Assembly (NCBI GenBank): GCA_019400425.1
Contig: JAFREE010000001.1
Location: 496,001 to 560,000 of the forward strand
DNA length: 64,000 nt
Direction: 5' to 3'
Source: Hymenochaete sp. R1
Lineage: Eukaryota > Basidiomycota > Agaricomycetes > Hymenochaetales > Hymenochaetaceae
Positions within the stretch are counted from its first letter, which is position 1, and each line of letters starts with the position of its first letter. Under the pieces are notes generated by a model, which did no database searches, was not told the DNA's origin, and saw only the letters and a program-made list of their open reading frames with translations. Positions 10,991-23,738 of this stretch are shown piece after piece. Made by a program: the position numbers and the translations under genes.

Positions 10991-13272
10991 TCAGTCCATC
11001 CTCCCGTTATTGTGTAGCTGCGAAACAGAGAATGCCGGGCGCAATGGGCTGCGTACGGGTCTTGGGATAGGTGCTTGTGACTTTGCTGAGACCGATCGCC
11101 CAAGGAACGTCTTTGAAAACGGATTCTGCGACTGCGTTTTGGTGAGCTCGTCCTGATTTCCGGTGAAAGTGGGCGATACAGGCGAGTTCCCTGGAGAAGA
11201 ATCAGGCGGGGTGAGAGGTTGGTAAGGCTCGATTGTCCTCGTTCGACCCATACCTCCACCTGGTACTTGCAGATTCGCATCTGTGTTCTTCCCTTTTGGA
11301 TCCAAGTCACTTATAAACGGATTGGATCCGTTCTTCTTGGTGATGATAAGTGCTTTCGGAGGGACAGGTAACGGGTCATTCTCGGGATCAGACCTACGCT
11401 GCGTCTGACGAGTGTAGAATGCATAGTCTTCGTCTTTCTCTGGGAAGGGCGGCAGCGAAGGTGGGTAGACGGATGGCGTCGACGGTGCCGGAGACGGGGT
11501 GCTATTTCGAGCTGCGTCCGGCAAATCATTTATAACTCTCAGAGGACGAGGCTTCTCGCGTGAATCAGGTGGGTGGTCAAAGTCCTTGGTGAATGCGATG
11601 CCGATGGCCTCATTCGACGGACCGATGAGCCGAGAGTCGCCGATTGTGGGTATGTTGTACCTGTGGTAGTCGCTGAATGGATCCCGACGCAGTGTCGCAT
11701 CCAGTGACGACCGCAGTTGCACACCTGTTAGCCCGAGACTACCACCAGCCATGTTATGCGAAGCATGGGAATCCTGAGAGGCAGCGTACGCTGCGGCGTT
11801 CCATTCTTCACTTGGTGACATCAAATATCGCATGGGATCGTCTCTTTCAGACATGATTGGAATCCTTGTGGCATGCGAGCCTTGAGGAGGCTTCAAGATA
11901 CTTGGAGGTATTGTATTTTGCTCATCGGAGAGGAGTTGAGAAGCTCGACGATGCTTTCGGCGGCAGTACAGGATGGAACCAACGATGCTTGACACTACCA
12001 TTAGACCAACAACCACAAAAGTACCAGCTATGGCCCCTTTGTGATCCCAGAATCTACGAGAATCAGGCTGAGTGCAAAAGTAACGAAATCATGGTTCGGT
12101 GGCTTACGATGTGCTGCCCAGGTCGGACACTGTAGAAGGAACTGTGGGATTGGCGAATACGCTGGTGAAAGTCGACGATCCAGTTCCAACTCTGGTGACA
12201 ATGGCACTGGTAACCATGTCTGGCGTCGTAAGGAACGTTGATCCGTTGGAGGTTTCCGTGATTGCTATAGCAGAAGTCAAGGTAGACGCTATTATAGGAT
12301 CTCTTAAGCATTCTAAACCTTTAGTCAAGTATGATTTGGTTACTAACCCGGAGTGGCTGAGCTTCCAATACTAATCGCAGGCGAAGCTCCAGTCGCTGAG
12401 GATGAGCCTGATTCAGCAGTTGAGCCATTTTGTAGCTGGAATCCAGAAGTGCTCGGATTTGAGTCTGAAACGGAAGCTGAACTCAAATTGGAACCTGCTT
12501 CCACCGTAGACGTAGTGGCTGACGACGACCCTTGAGTGGCACCTGAAGCTTGTCCTGCACTTGGAGCTTGCTCTGAAGGCGTCGCCTTGTAGAACAATTA
12601 GAAATATCGACCCACAAAATGAAGACTTGTACATACTTGGTTAGCAGCTGACGATGAGACTGACGCAGAATTGTTGGTAGTGGATGCCTCATTAGTTGTC
12701 GCACTAGTGTCAGAGACTATGCTAGATGATGGCGACACAGTGGAGGGATCTGGAGGAGCTGGTTGTGGTGGAGGCACTGACGAACTAGGAGAACTAGATG
12801 CGGACGTAGTCGCATCACTTTGGAACGATTGGGAGGAAGCAGATACTGAATTCGTGAAAGAGGGTGAAGCAGACGAATCATCGACTGCACGTTGGGAGGC
12901 GGTTAGAGGAGCAGATTTGGACGATGGTGCACTGAAGTTGCTTGTCAGTTGCGAAATTGAGCTTGAATATGACGGTGCTCACGAAGTGTCTGAAGCAGAC
13001 TGGGTATTCGATGTTACCTCCTCGAACGACGAAGTACTTGAAGCTAATTCAGTGTCCGAGGTAACATTTACTGCTGCTGATGCTGAGGACCTTTCAAACA
13101 CTTTAGAAGCTGAGCATTGAGATTGTCTGGGATGGACTTACCCCGCATCGCTCTGGAAGTTGCTCATGCTGCTCGCTGAGTTGATCACTGGTGAGATTGT
13201 CTCTGACGAGCTTGGAGTGAAGAACGATGCTGAACCAGATAATAAGGCTGCCGAAGCTGAGGAAAAGTTCAT
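10991..13272 (-). CDS. Ser/Thr-rich single-pass membrane protein with basic cytoplasmic tail
   Basis: Exons 13272..13142, 13090..12983, 12931..12637, 12585..12348, 12288..12108 and 12053..10991 give 671 residues. Residues 1-260 are Ser/Thr-rich. A less biased block (ETSNGSTFLTTPD) follows, then one helix (GTFVVVGLMVVSSIVGSIL) near 330-350, then a CRRKHRR stop-transfer signal. The roughly 310-residue tail is Pro/Ser-rich with several Arg/Lys patches and possible phosphorylation sites. No signal peptide is visible at the chosen ATG, so a type III topology or an undetected upstream exon is possible. The layout recalls fungal Mid2/Wsc-type wall-stress sensors without a cysteine-rich head. Function inferred only. 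It shares its layout with the gene at 1-1015. Splice joins all keep frame; introns 51 bp and up. Confidence 0.6.
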
Positions 13273-14229
13273 TCCGAGAGTATGAACAAAGAAACTGGCC
13301 GAGGTTTAGCCAAATGAGCCTGTCCTCAATACACAATCTACCAAGAGGTAGACATGTAAGAACGAGAGGGGAAACGGTGGTAGATGAGACCTGGGAGGTA
13401 CCACGACATAGCATAGACAGGACATCCTAGTCATTAAGAGTGCGTGTATGCGCTGGCAGATGAAAGTCCGGAGAAGCGTGTGAGCGGGCGTTGATAGAGT
13501 GTCGGTGCCCTAGGCTCGGACCATGCGAAACTGAGCTTCTCAGGGGCTCCATAGTCTGAGAGCCAGATGTATTGAGCTGGAAGAACTCCTGGGAAATGGT
13601 CGGGAAGAGTAAGCAAACGTATGGGTCAGAGTCGAATTTGGGTGTTTGGACTAAATCGTGGTCGGAAAGAGAGTTGGAAGACGCTACGTTGCTTGGGCTA
13701 ATTCGCCGATCATATTTCCGAAGACATACCACACGCACAAGTATCCGCGTGCTTCCGCTTCCGACTGCCATCATATCGTATATCGTACATCCAAGAAACA
13801 AATACATATTACTACGTCTAGATACCGTGAAGAAGAAATAATAGTCTAAGAGACGTATGTGCATAGGATCGCGTGGTCAAAGACCCGCGTGAACAGCAAG
13901 AGAATCCTGAGATAAAAGAAATCCGGAGTATGCTTAGGACAGCCAATAACGAATGCGGTGTAACAGTGATGGGGTATCGGAAACAAAACGGTATGGTTCA
14001 GAATATGTAGAAAACGTTTATAGAACGAACATGGATGCCTCGTTGCAATGCCGTTCCCATGAACCTTGACCTCGGTCATGGCAACGGTACAATTAGATCA
14101 TTCATTTGAGCCCTTGCGCACTGGCCAGCCCATCGAACCGTCGAAGCAAAGGTCATGCGTGGCGCAAGCGATAACACTGCTGGGTTCCTAGGATGCTCGA
14201 GTCTCGAGATGGGGTGAACCAGGGGAACC
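13273..14229. other. Intergenic, no gene seen
   Basis: Upstream of the membrane-protein gene and downstream of the Rab gene. Frames up to about 145 codons occur on the minus strand near 13427-13864 but show no conserved protein and no intron-like structure. Confidence 0.6.
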
Positions 14230-15331
<1,102 letters not shown>

Positions 15332-15728
15332 CTCATGAGCAAAAGTGGGTATCGCAGGTGGAAGACGGAAGAGAAGGAGGCGAACGAGCACCCGATAACT
15401 CTGGGAGCGCACTTTGCGGCTTGCCGGTCGTTCTTAGTCAAGGCCACTTTGCCACATTCCACTTAGAACGACTTCAGCACGCGTCGAGCACAACCACTCG
15501 GTTTTCATTTTCCTCTTCTCAACCGCCGAGCTGCTTCAAGCTCCCTTTCCGTCCTCCTCGCAAACAACACTTTATCATTTATAGGTCTCTTTACATTTTC
15601 GTACATTAGCACATCAACGAGTTCACCAGCCTTTCCACGGTACCCAAATATCGACTACCGTATCGGCATTTCCGTTCGAAGAATCACACACATAATACCT
15701 ACGATGAGCGGAGTCGAAATTCAGTGCT
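15332..15728. other. Intergenic
   Basis: Between the start of the Rab gene and the stop of the D-serine dehydratase gene on the same strand. It should hold the Rab promoter. No motif I can defend. Confidence 0.6.
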
Positions 15729-17158
15729 TTAAAACGGCGCAAAAAAACTTGAAACCGACCAAGGATAAGCGGCACAAATCAAACATGCGTGCTGTCCAAT
15801 AATTTCTACTTGTTCTCCAATCTTAACCTCGTCCTCGACCTCGTTCTGTCCGCATGGCACGGAAAAATCTCTGACCAAGGTACCATGTTCCTGAGAAACC
15901 CTGCCCAACTTCCAACGCTTTCCTATAACAGAACCAAATCCTGCAATAGGGCCTGTATCCTTAGACATCGCAATGGCTCCAGCATCCACCAGCGCCTCGT
16001 CCGATCCGTCCTCGCCCCGACCGGGATAGTAGGAGACAACGGTCGCAAGAACGCGCTGTGCTACCCTGTCGGCCTCTATGAGGCTGGTATTGACCTGCTG
16101 CAAATCGAGGAGCGGATAGTTACCCGCATGAATTTCCAATACGCCATTTAGCTTGCCGTTGAGGTGCTGTGTGGTTGCGGCTGCATGTGCTGTTGGAGTT
16201 GATCCGACAGACAGGACAAAAGGCTCTGTATAAGCACTCGCATTAGGGTTATCCTTCAATAGATCCAGAGCTTGTCTTGCGGCTCCGTCCGCTGCATCCA
16301 ATTCCTTCCAGAGGAAGCTGGAGGCTTCATCGAGCGATGAAGAGCGGTATGACGTGCCCTGGTGGCAGTAGAATCCATACAAAGACAGAACATGCGACGA
16401 AAGAATCTTTTGAAGTAATGGCTGAAACTCCGATGAAGAATTCGGGATTCCCGCCCTCCTTCAAGCCTGTTAGCGAGAGGCGTTTATAAAAGCTGTTTGT
16501 ATCCAGCTCACTTATCTCCGCAATCGATCTTCATGAAAACGGACCACTTATGCGATTTGAACTCCGAAGCATCGAATTCTTCCAAAGAGGTAACTTGGTC
16601 GATATGGTCAATGTGCAGCCTGATCTTTGCTCCGTGTATTGCAAGCTGATCTTGCAGTGCCGAGATGTCTTCAAGTTTGTTGGTCGCAATGGGATGGCCA
16701 TACAAGATCTAGTAACGATGCGCAATGTTTTTACGAGACAAACACAAACTACCCACGTCTTTCACTACTCCAGATGCAACCAGACCTGACTTCAACACTT
16801 GCCAGGCTTCCATCAATGTTGACACTACGATCGCGTGCGTCTGTCCTACAGACGAATCGAGTTGGAGCGTTGTACCTTCGGCCGTCTATGATAGTTCTTT
16901 GCCCTTCAAAAGCTAAACATTGAGAAGGGATAGTCTTATAACACGAACCTTATGGGATTTAACGTGTGCACGGAATTGAGCGTTCCATTGCTTAGCAGTT
17001 TCGTGCATCTTTGCACAATTTTTCGCAAATACGGCTCTATCGATGACCAGAGCCGGTGTTCGAAGACTGGACAACGCCTTTCCAACAAACGCATTAGTTA
17101 ATGTCCGTTTGGACGGGAGAGGGAATAGGTCAAATGGTGTGCTGGTTTGATGCGGCAT
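15729..17158 (-). CDS. dsd1: D-serine dehydratase (PLP- and zinc-dependent)
   Basis: Exons 17158..16949, 16885..16757, 16708..16512 and 16458..15729 give 421 residues, close to the yeast enzyme. It is an alanine-racemase-type barrel followed by the D-serine dehydratase C-terminal domain. The PLP lysine is in HVKSHKTAEGT (about residue 70). DCGDKRAGIPNSS and LYGFYCHQGTSY follow. The zinc ligands in this family are a His and a Cys two apart, here QHAC at about 402-404. Reaction: D-serine to pyruvate and ammonia in the cytosol, which removes toxic D-amino acids. It shares a 456-bp divergent promoter with the hydrolase gene. Strong call. Confidence 0.9.
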
Positions 17159-17614
17159 TTTCTAGGGTACTGCACTACGTTGTCGAAGCCAAAGAGTGTC
17201 GGACCTACGAAAAAAGATTACACCAGGTGGATGTGGTAGCTAAATCAGGAAAATTAATAGAAAACAGTAATCGAACCGAAGTCGGGCGGGCCGTCGGTAC
17301 GAAATAATACCATAGGTTATCGTGAAGGTCCGTAACTTCAACTAATGCGAATGCGATGAAAAATACTCCAATTGAATTGGATGGATCCAAACGGATATGA
17401 TTAGTAGCATGATAACGAGAACAAAAGCAGGCCAGAGGCTGAGAAATTAAGACATCCGGGCCGACCCTTTCCAGCTTTCAGTCATGGGAGTCGATTTACC
17501 TATAAAGCACACCGAATTCAGTTTTTATCTCTGTGCTGCTCGACCTGCTCGACCTGAGCCCGATAACTATCGTACCATCTTCCACCCGCTTTGTCGCAAC
17601 TGCTCGTGCACACG
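17159..17614. promoter_or_regulatory. Divergent promoter region
   Basis: 456 bp between the starts of the D-serine dehydratase and hydrolase genes, so it must serve both. No specific binding site is assigned. Confidence 0.6.
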
Positions 17615-18955
17615 ATGTCAGCAGAAGTAGCAGAAATCATAAATCCGCTTCATCCCGATATCATTCCACGGCTCGATCCTGAATTCGCGGCATTCTACAA
17701 TGCTAACTCAGCGACGCAGCCGGGGCCCCACCAGGTACCTTGGGATCCAGCGATCCGCAAGAAGCCTCCAGTCGCTGGTGGATCAAAACCGTTACCGGTA
17801 GGGTCGGTGAAAGACTTTGCATTGAGCAAATGCTCGATAAGGGTGATCTGGCCGGAAGACATAGGAAAGGCGCCGGAAGGGGGATGGCCGATACTTTTGT
17901 ATTTCCATGGCGGTAAGCATACTTAGTCTATATTTCCTGTTCGTTGCCAAACTACGTATGTTGGTGACCAGGTGGTTGGACTCTCGGAAATATCGACACA
18001 GAGAATCACTTCTCTAGCATCATGTGCTTAAGTATGTGGTTGAATTTATATTCTGTCGAAATGCCTCTGAGCTTGAAGCTATGCCGTGATTAGAGGCTAA
18101 ATGCGTCGTCGTATCTGTGGACTATCGCCTCGGCCCGGAGCAACCATATCCTGCCGCTGTTGAGGATGCGGTAGAAGCACTGCAGTGGATCTTGAAGCAA
18201 CCCAAAGAAGATCTTAGAGGTGACCTTTCCCGCATCGCAGTTGGCGGCTCTTCGAGGTAATAGCCATAACATCTTATCGGTACGACCAGAACCTGATCAG
18301 ACATTTTGAAAGTGGTGGCAATCTTGCGGCTATCGTTGCTCACAAGGCTTCATGCCTCGACCCGCCCCTCCCATATCCGCTTGTTTTCCAGCTTCTCGTA
18401 GTCCCAGTTGTCGATAACACCGCCACGGTCGCCGGTCCATATCCATCTTGGAAAGAGCTCGAGAATACAGCAGCCCTCACTCCAGAAAAGATGCTCTGGT
18501 TCAGGAACAACTATCACAAGAACTCGGATGATTGCATAAAGTGGGACAGTTCGCCTATCTTTGCGCCGGAAGCGTCCTTCAATACCGTTCCTGATGCTTG
18601 GATCGGAGTGTGTGAGCTTGATATCCTTCGTGACGAGGGCATTGCGTACAGCAAGAAATTGAAGGACGCCGGGAAAAAGGTCGAAGTGCGGGTCTATAAG
18701 GGTTCACCCCATCCTATCATGGCTATGGACGGTGGGTGCTTAAAGTAAACCCAGACGTAAGATAATAAGAGGTACTGACCACTGACATTCGTATCGCGGA
18801 CGATTCGGATGATTTTCAGGGTAAATTTCTTTTGTAACCTCAGGGCCCCTCGATTTGTTGACTTGTTTTGTAGCGTGCTCCAGTCAGGACGGACGTTGAT
18901 CGCGGAGGCTGCGGATGCTCTCGACCGTGCTTTCAGAAGCTCTGGTAAGGATTGA
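17615..18955 (+). CDS. Alpha/beta hydrolase, hormone-sensitive-lipase type
   Basis: Exons 17615..17912, 17972..18031, 18094..18256, 18313..18735 and 18874..18955 give about 341 residues. The oxyanion motif YFHGGGW, VDYRLGPEQPYPAA, the nucleophile elbow VGGSSSGGN, the acid loop CELDILRDEG and the catalytic His in GSPHPIMAMD are all present in the usual order. Such enzymes hydrolyse small esters in the cytosol. The elbow has Ser where most members have Asp (GDSAGG). The last donor is uncertain: GTGCTT at 18736 keeps frame to a typical GGVLQSGRTL ending, while the stronger-looking GTGGGT at 18732 does not. The physiological substrate is unknown. No signal peptide. Confidence 0.8.
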
Positions 18956-19252
18956 AGGGAAATTCAAGCTGAAAAATCTAGCATAACAGTGTACCTTCGT
19001 TAGACTGTGGTTGCTTATTGAATTATGAGATGATCGGTCTTGTACGAATGAGACGTTGTGGAAAAGAAAGAGACAGAAATTTCAACCTTGCTTTGGATAA
19101 AATTCAAACTCCCGTGATCGTGATTGATGATTTCACAATCACATGGCCAGCACAGGAGCACAGGTCTCCGGTTAACTCGGATTCTTTTATGTCCTTGTCC
19201 AGCTTTCATTCTCTCTCTCTCTCTCTTCTCTACCATACAGCAAAAGCAAACG

Positions 19253-20700
19253 ATGTCAGACTCAAACTCTCAAGATCGTGTCGAACCAGAACTCATTTCA
19301 ACTTCATTGGAGGTTGAAGAACTAGATACAAACCTCTTTCGGTCAAAGTCCTTATGGGTCCCTGTGCGCTGTTTCCTCTTTAGAAACGGCGCAGAAATAT
19401 CTGACGTTGTGTATGTATGTACAGGCACGAGCTCGAGGTGTTTTCGGCGGTCAAGTTATCTCACAAGCAATCGTGTCTGCAACAAAATGCGTTGATCCGG
19501 CTTATGGTCTTCATGTGCGTGGATCCATGTATTCCTTTCTCCAACGAATACTCACGCACATTGATATTTGCTATGGATAGTCTCTACACGTACGCTATTA
19601 TGCTGGTGCTGGCGTTGTGATTTAACCGAATTGTTTCTATGTGAAGTGCTACTTCCTCCTCAGCGCCTCTCCCGCCCTCCCGATCCTCTACTACGTGAGC
19701 AGACTCCGAGAAGGGAAATCGTACACAACACGTAGCGTCCGCGCTGCGCAAAGCGGAAAGAACGTGTTCATCCTCATTTGTTCGTTCCATAAACCAGAGC
19801 CAGAACATCCGTTTCACCAATGGACAAAGCCTACCGATGCTCCTGATCCCAATTCTCTCGAAATGGATTATGATATGTGGGCACGGCTCCGAAGAGAGAC
19901 GACGGAAGAGCGTCTCATCACGATTCTTGAACAGTTTGAGCAAGTAAGTGCCTTCACACTCGGAGTCAAAGCAACAGACACTTGACTATTGTTAGGACCG
20001 ACGAAAGAGCCCTATTGCTCAGACCGTTTTGGTCGAGAAGAAGGGAGGAGACGGACAACTCACTGTCATGTATTATATGAAAGCTCGAGGAATACCCAAA
20101 TACGGTTCTGCATTTCAGAAGTGCATACTCAGCTACATGTCCGATCTATCGTTGTAAGTGCTTAATGCCGCAAATAAAAAGCACACAGCCAAGTTCAAGC
20201 CAATCGTAGTATTTCCACTGCAATACGATCATTGGGTCTTAGGAGACACGGAAAAGGTCCCAATACACTTTCTATGTCGGTAAGTACCAAAAGATGTAAG
20301 ATGTCTACCTTGTTTCTAATTATGACGACAGTCTTCACTGGACCATTCCATCTTCTTCTACAGGTGAGACACCTTTGACGCAAAAATGCACCGTCATTGT
20401 TGAACGCATTCGTTCCAGCGACGATATCGATTGTTCGGATTGGATCCTCTACGTGGTGAGTTAAGTTCGATTTAAGATACGATATATCATGACCGGCCTT
20501 GAAGGTCACTTCTCCGCGATCGGGATCCGGCAGGGGTGTGGTACACGGACAAGTATGTTTTGTTCCTCAGGAAGCGTATAGTTGCCTGACATTGATTTCA
20601 GATGTATGCACCAAATGGAACATTGTTGGCAGTCACCACTCAAGAAGGGGTCATCCGATCCGGAGCTACTAAGCCAGCTGCTCCGAAGAGCAAGCTCTGA
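19253..20700 (+). CDS. Acyl-CoA thioesterase II (TesB/ACOT8-like)
   Basis: Ten exons: 19253..19363, 19425..19514, 19581..19589, 19647..19943, 19996..20153, 20210..20279, 20332..20363, 20419..20455, 20505..20552 and 20602..20700, giving 316 residues. Double hot-dog blocks are clear: RGVFGGQVISQA, HSLHCYFLLSAS, then SLDHSIFFY, DWILYVVTSPRSGSG and VTTQEGVIR. It hydrolyses fatty acyl-CoA to free acid and CoA. Family members are often peroxisomal, and the C-terminus APKSKL ends in a plausible SKL-type peroxisomal signal. Exon 3 is only 9 nt (three codons, SLH) and is required for the conserved LHSLHCYF block. Strong call. Confidence 0.9.
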
Positions 20701-21122
20701 GCACTCTACCGCGAATGAGATGTTCAATTTCGTAGCCTAAAAGACCTACTCGCAGAAGTCAATCTAGAGGATTTCGAAACCAAACATCTATAGATATTTC
20801 CTCCGTTCCTGTTGTAACGTTATTAGTACTTGCATTTTAATTGGCGAGAATATACCCTATTAGTTCTGGTGAACAACTGTGCCATATGTTATGGGGAACG
20901 CCATTGTCATTCGAACTGATCAAAACATAAAACAACCCTATGATAAAACTTCGTTCAAAAATCAATCATCTGTAGCACTAGCACTTGAGACAATTAAGTC
21001 AAAGCTGAACAAACGGGGAAAAAACATAACGTTTATCAGGCTTTTTTGTGTACTTATTTGAGCCTAAGTTGCCATGATAAAAACCTGGGGATACAATAAA
21101 GCGTCAGATGGTCTGCAGCCTC
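20701..21122. other. Convergent 3' intergenic
   Basis: 422 bp, AT-rich, between two convergent stop codons. It should hold both polyadenylation sites. Nothing else seen. Confidence 0.6.
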
Positions 21123-23422
21123 TCAACGATGAGCCTGCATGATTGCGTCCGAGATGAAGACTGCACTGATTTGCCTGCCACCGAACCAGCGACCATTAAG
21201 TCCGGCAACAGCCTTCTTGGCCGTCTCAGGGGCGTCAAACTGAACGTAGATCTCGCCCTTCGAAACAGCGGGTCAGTTCACAGAAAGAGATTATAAAAAC
21301 GTAGTACAAGCACCTCAGAATCACGTTCCACTTTGATATGCTGAACTTCACCATAACTACCTTCACATTCCGCCTTCACGTCGTTTTCGAGGTCCTTATC
21401 CCAATTTGATTCGGTTTCCCTGAAAAATGTACGTGAGAATGTGGAGCTGACACTTCAAATTAGACGTACTCTTCAGGGTTAAACATATCTCTCAGCAGTA
21501 CACACTTTGAAGTCATTGTCTGCGTTACTTTAGGACGTGCTCTTCAAGAGGTACGTTAATTTTTATACCTCCTTCGGAAAATGAAATACTCACTCAGCTT
21601 GCATAAACACGGGTTCCGGTTTGATTCTAGCAAGTTTCTGCATCAGTGCTTGCCGTGAAGCTGCATTTAAATTACCGCCTAAAGGAACAGGATAAGTAAA
21701 AGAAGGTCGTTGAAAGCAACTTCCATACCGCCATTTTCATCTAACGAATCATAAGTTGTAATCCTTGTTTGTCCCCCTTTCTCGTGGACAGTATTGACTT
21801 TTAACTGAAATGGTATTAAGAAAAGGTTATAATTTTGAGAATCAGAAAACTTACTGTGCGACCCGCAAGCTCAAAACCGTCCATCTGCTCCAACGCCATT
21901 TTTGCATGATCAGAGTTCTTGTAACTGAAAAGGAATGGATAAATCTGTTTCAAGGACTTGCAAGGAGCAGACGCACTGAACAAAGGCATAGCCTTTACTA
22001 CGACCTGTTGCCGCGTCTTTATGCAGGTCGACAAAATCAAGTTCCCCAAAGGGCTCAAAGACCTGCTGTATATCTGATTCTGTCAAACTGAAGTGGAGAG
22101 ATCCAACATAAAGCCTGAATGGACAAAATTAACTTGATTCGCCTAACCAGTGATTGGCTAGTCACATACGTCGCGCCACGCCCGCTCGCTCCTGGCGGTA
22201 AGTTGATGCTCCTACATAACAATAAGTAAGCTTGCAATGGAGTTCCAGAGTCTACCCACCCATCGCCTGCGTGTGTTTTGTTCCTTTCAGCTTCGGTATG
22301 TTGGACCATTATAGGAAGTCCCATAACTATAGTCCCAGTCAAAGCGATAGCTTGCTCAACTAGTTCCACAGTGCGAAATTCAACATACGCAATCCTGTAT
22401 GTTCATGTGTAAGCTATGAATCAATCAAAAGCAAGCAATCGATTTACCCCTTGGAACGCCTTGAGAGTCTATCGGTGACAATCCGCGAGTCCATAACCGA
22501 GTTATCACCAAGTTTGTCTTCGAAAAAGTATCCCAGATCTCGAGCTGTCATGCGCGCTGCTAATTGAGAAACGAAGACGGAACGAGCTTCCGAGTCGTCT
22601 TCTTTAGGGTCTTCTGTGTAAGGATCAATTGGAGGTCCGTCATATGTCGGAGTAAGTTGCCTGCACATAGTCAGAAAGGGTCAGCTCTCGAATAAGTTTC
22701 GATGAAAGCTTACCTAGCTGGAGGAGACCTAGTGCGACGGCTATCGTCAATGGTAGGTGAACCTTGGGAAGGCCTGTGGTCACGGTCTCTATCCAATCTG
22801 GATGAACGCATAGGAATATCGAACTCGTCACGGGCATCACGGCCACCGCGTCCTGAACGAACAGACCTTCTATCAGAATCTCTGGAACGAGGACGATGTG
22901 AGCCTTCTCTGTGAATTCTATGTTCTGAGCCATTCTGCCTATTTCCATCGTCGACATCTGCCCTAGGACGCTTATTCTCGTGTTCTATGTTGTCGTCGGC
23001 ACGTTTGCGGCGCCGTTCTCTACGGTCCCGTTCTTCATCATCATGGGCTCTATCTTTCTTTGAACGGTCGCGGTGACCATCTCTATCCTTTTCTCGGTGG
23101 CGACGCTCATCTTCATAGCGCCTACGACGTTCCCTGTCCCTATCCCTGTCCCTATCTTTGCCTTCACGGTCCTTGGACCTACTGCGTCTTCTTCTATCCC
23201 TGTCCCTTTCTCTATCTCGATAGTCTTTGTCTGCTTTATCGAGGCTACGACTTCGGTGGCGCCTGCTTCTTTCCCCAGATCTTGAACGAGACCTATGCGA
23301 GCGACGAGTGCGGTGGGTCTCAATAGAAAGGTTACGAGAACTGCAGACAAATTAGCAAGCAAAGAAAATATATGTGTGCCAGGTACTGACGATCTACGAC
23401 TTGGGCTCGATTCAACTGCCAT
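21123..23422 (-). CDS. RBM39/U2AF-like splicing factor (RS region + RNA recognition motifs)
   Basis: Twelve exons: 23422..23391, 23340..22714, 22660..22448, 22394..22260, 22211..22170, 22114..21977, 21924..21855, 21804..21729, 21678..21594, 21541..21470, 21419..21314 and 21257..21123, giving 576 residues. Residues 10-220 are Arg-rich with RS, RD and RE repeats. RRM1 has SVFVSQLAARM, RRM2 has LYVGSLHFSL and GYAFVHYK, and the C-terminal U2AF-homology-type motif has LLRDMFNPEE and LNGRWFGGRQ. This order is that of RBM39/CAPER proteins, nuclear factors that help select 3' splice sites. Exon 10 begins at the upstream AG (21542), because the nearer CAG gives a stop. Strong call. Confidence 0.9.
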
Positions 23423-23738
23423 TTCGATACCAGTTGAGATGAGGAGAAAGTCTGAAGCACGGTTACAGTAAATTGAAATGGAGAGAGCACAGTATGATAT
23501 CGACCAGAGGCAAGAGATGACTTCAAGTTTGTCTGTCTAAAGAAGTGAGTGTGAGTGAAACGTGCGAAAAAAGCTTACGTAACCTCTCTATTTGTCAGTA
23601 TGGCGCGTGCGTTAATTTTATGCACACGAAAACATCGCATATCATAAAAAAGAACTTCATACTAAGAAGCTTCGCCAACTACTGATATACATGGGTCTAG
23701 GCCTCTAAAGACACTTTAAAAAGAATATTTGACCCAAA
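23423..23738. other. Intergenic
   Basis: Promoter side of the RBM39-like gene and 3' side of the reductoisomerase-like gene. Nothing further seen. Confidence 0.6.

Noticed and set aside
13427..13864. A 145-codon minus-strand frame in the intergenic stretch
   Set aside because: No family resemblance and no spliced partner. It overlaps the upstream region of the membrane-protein gene.
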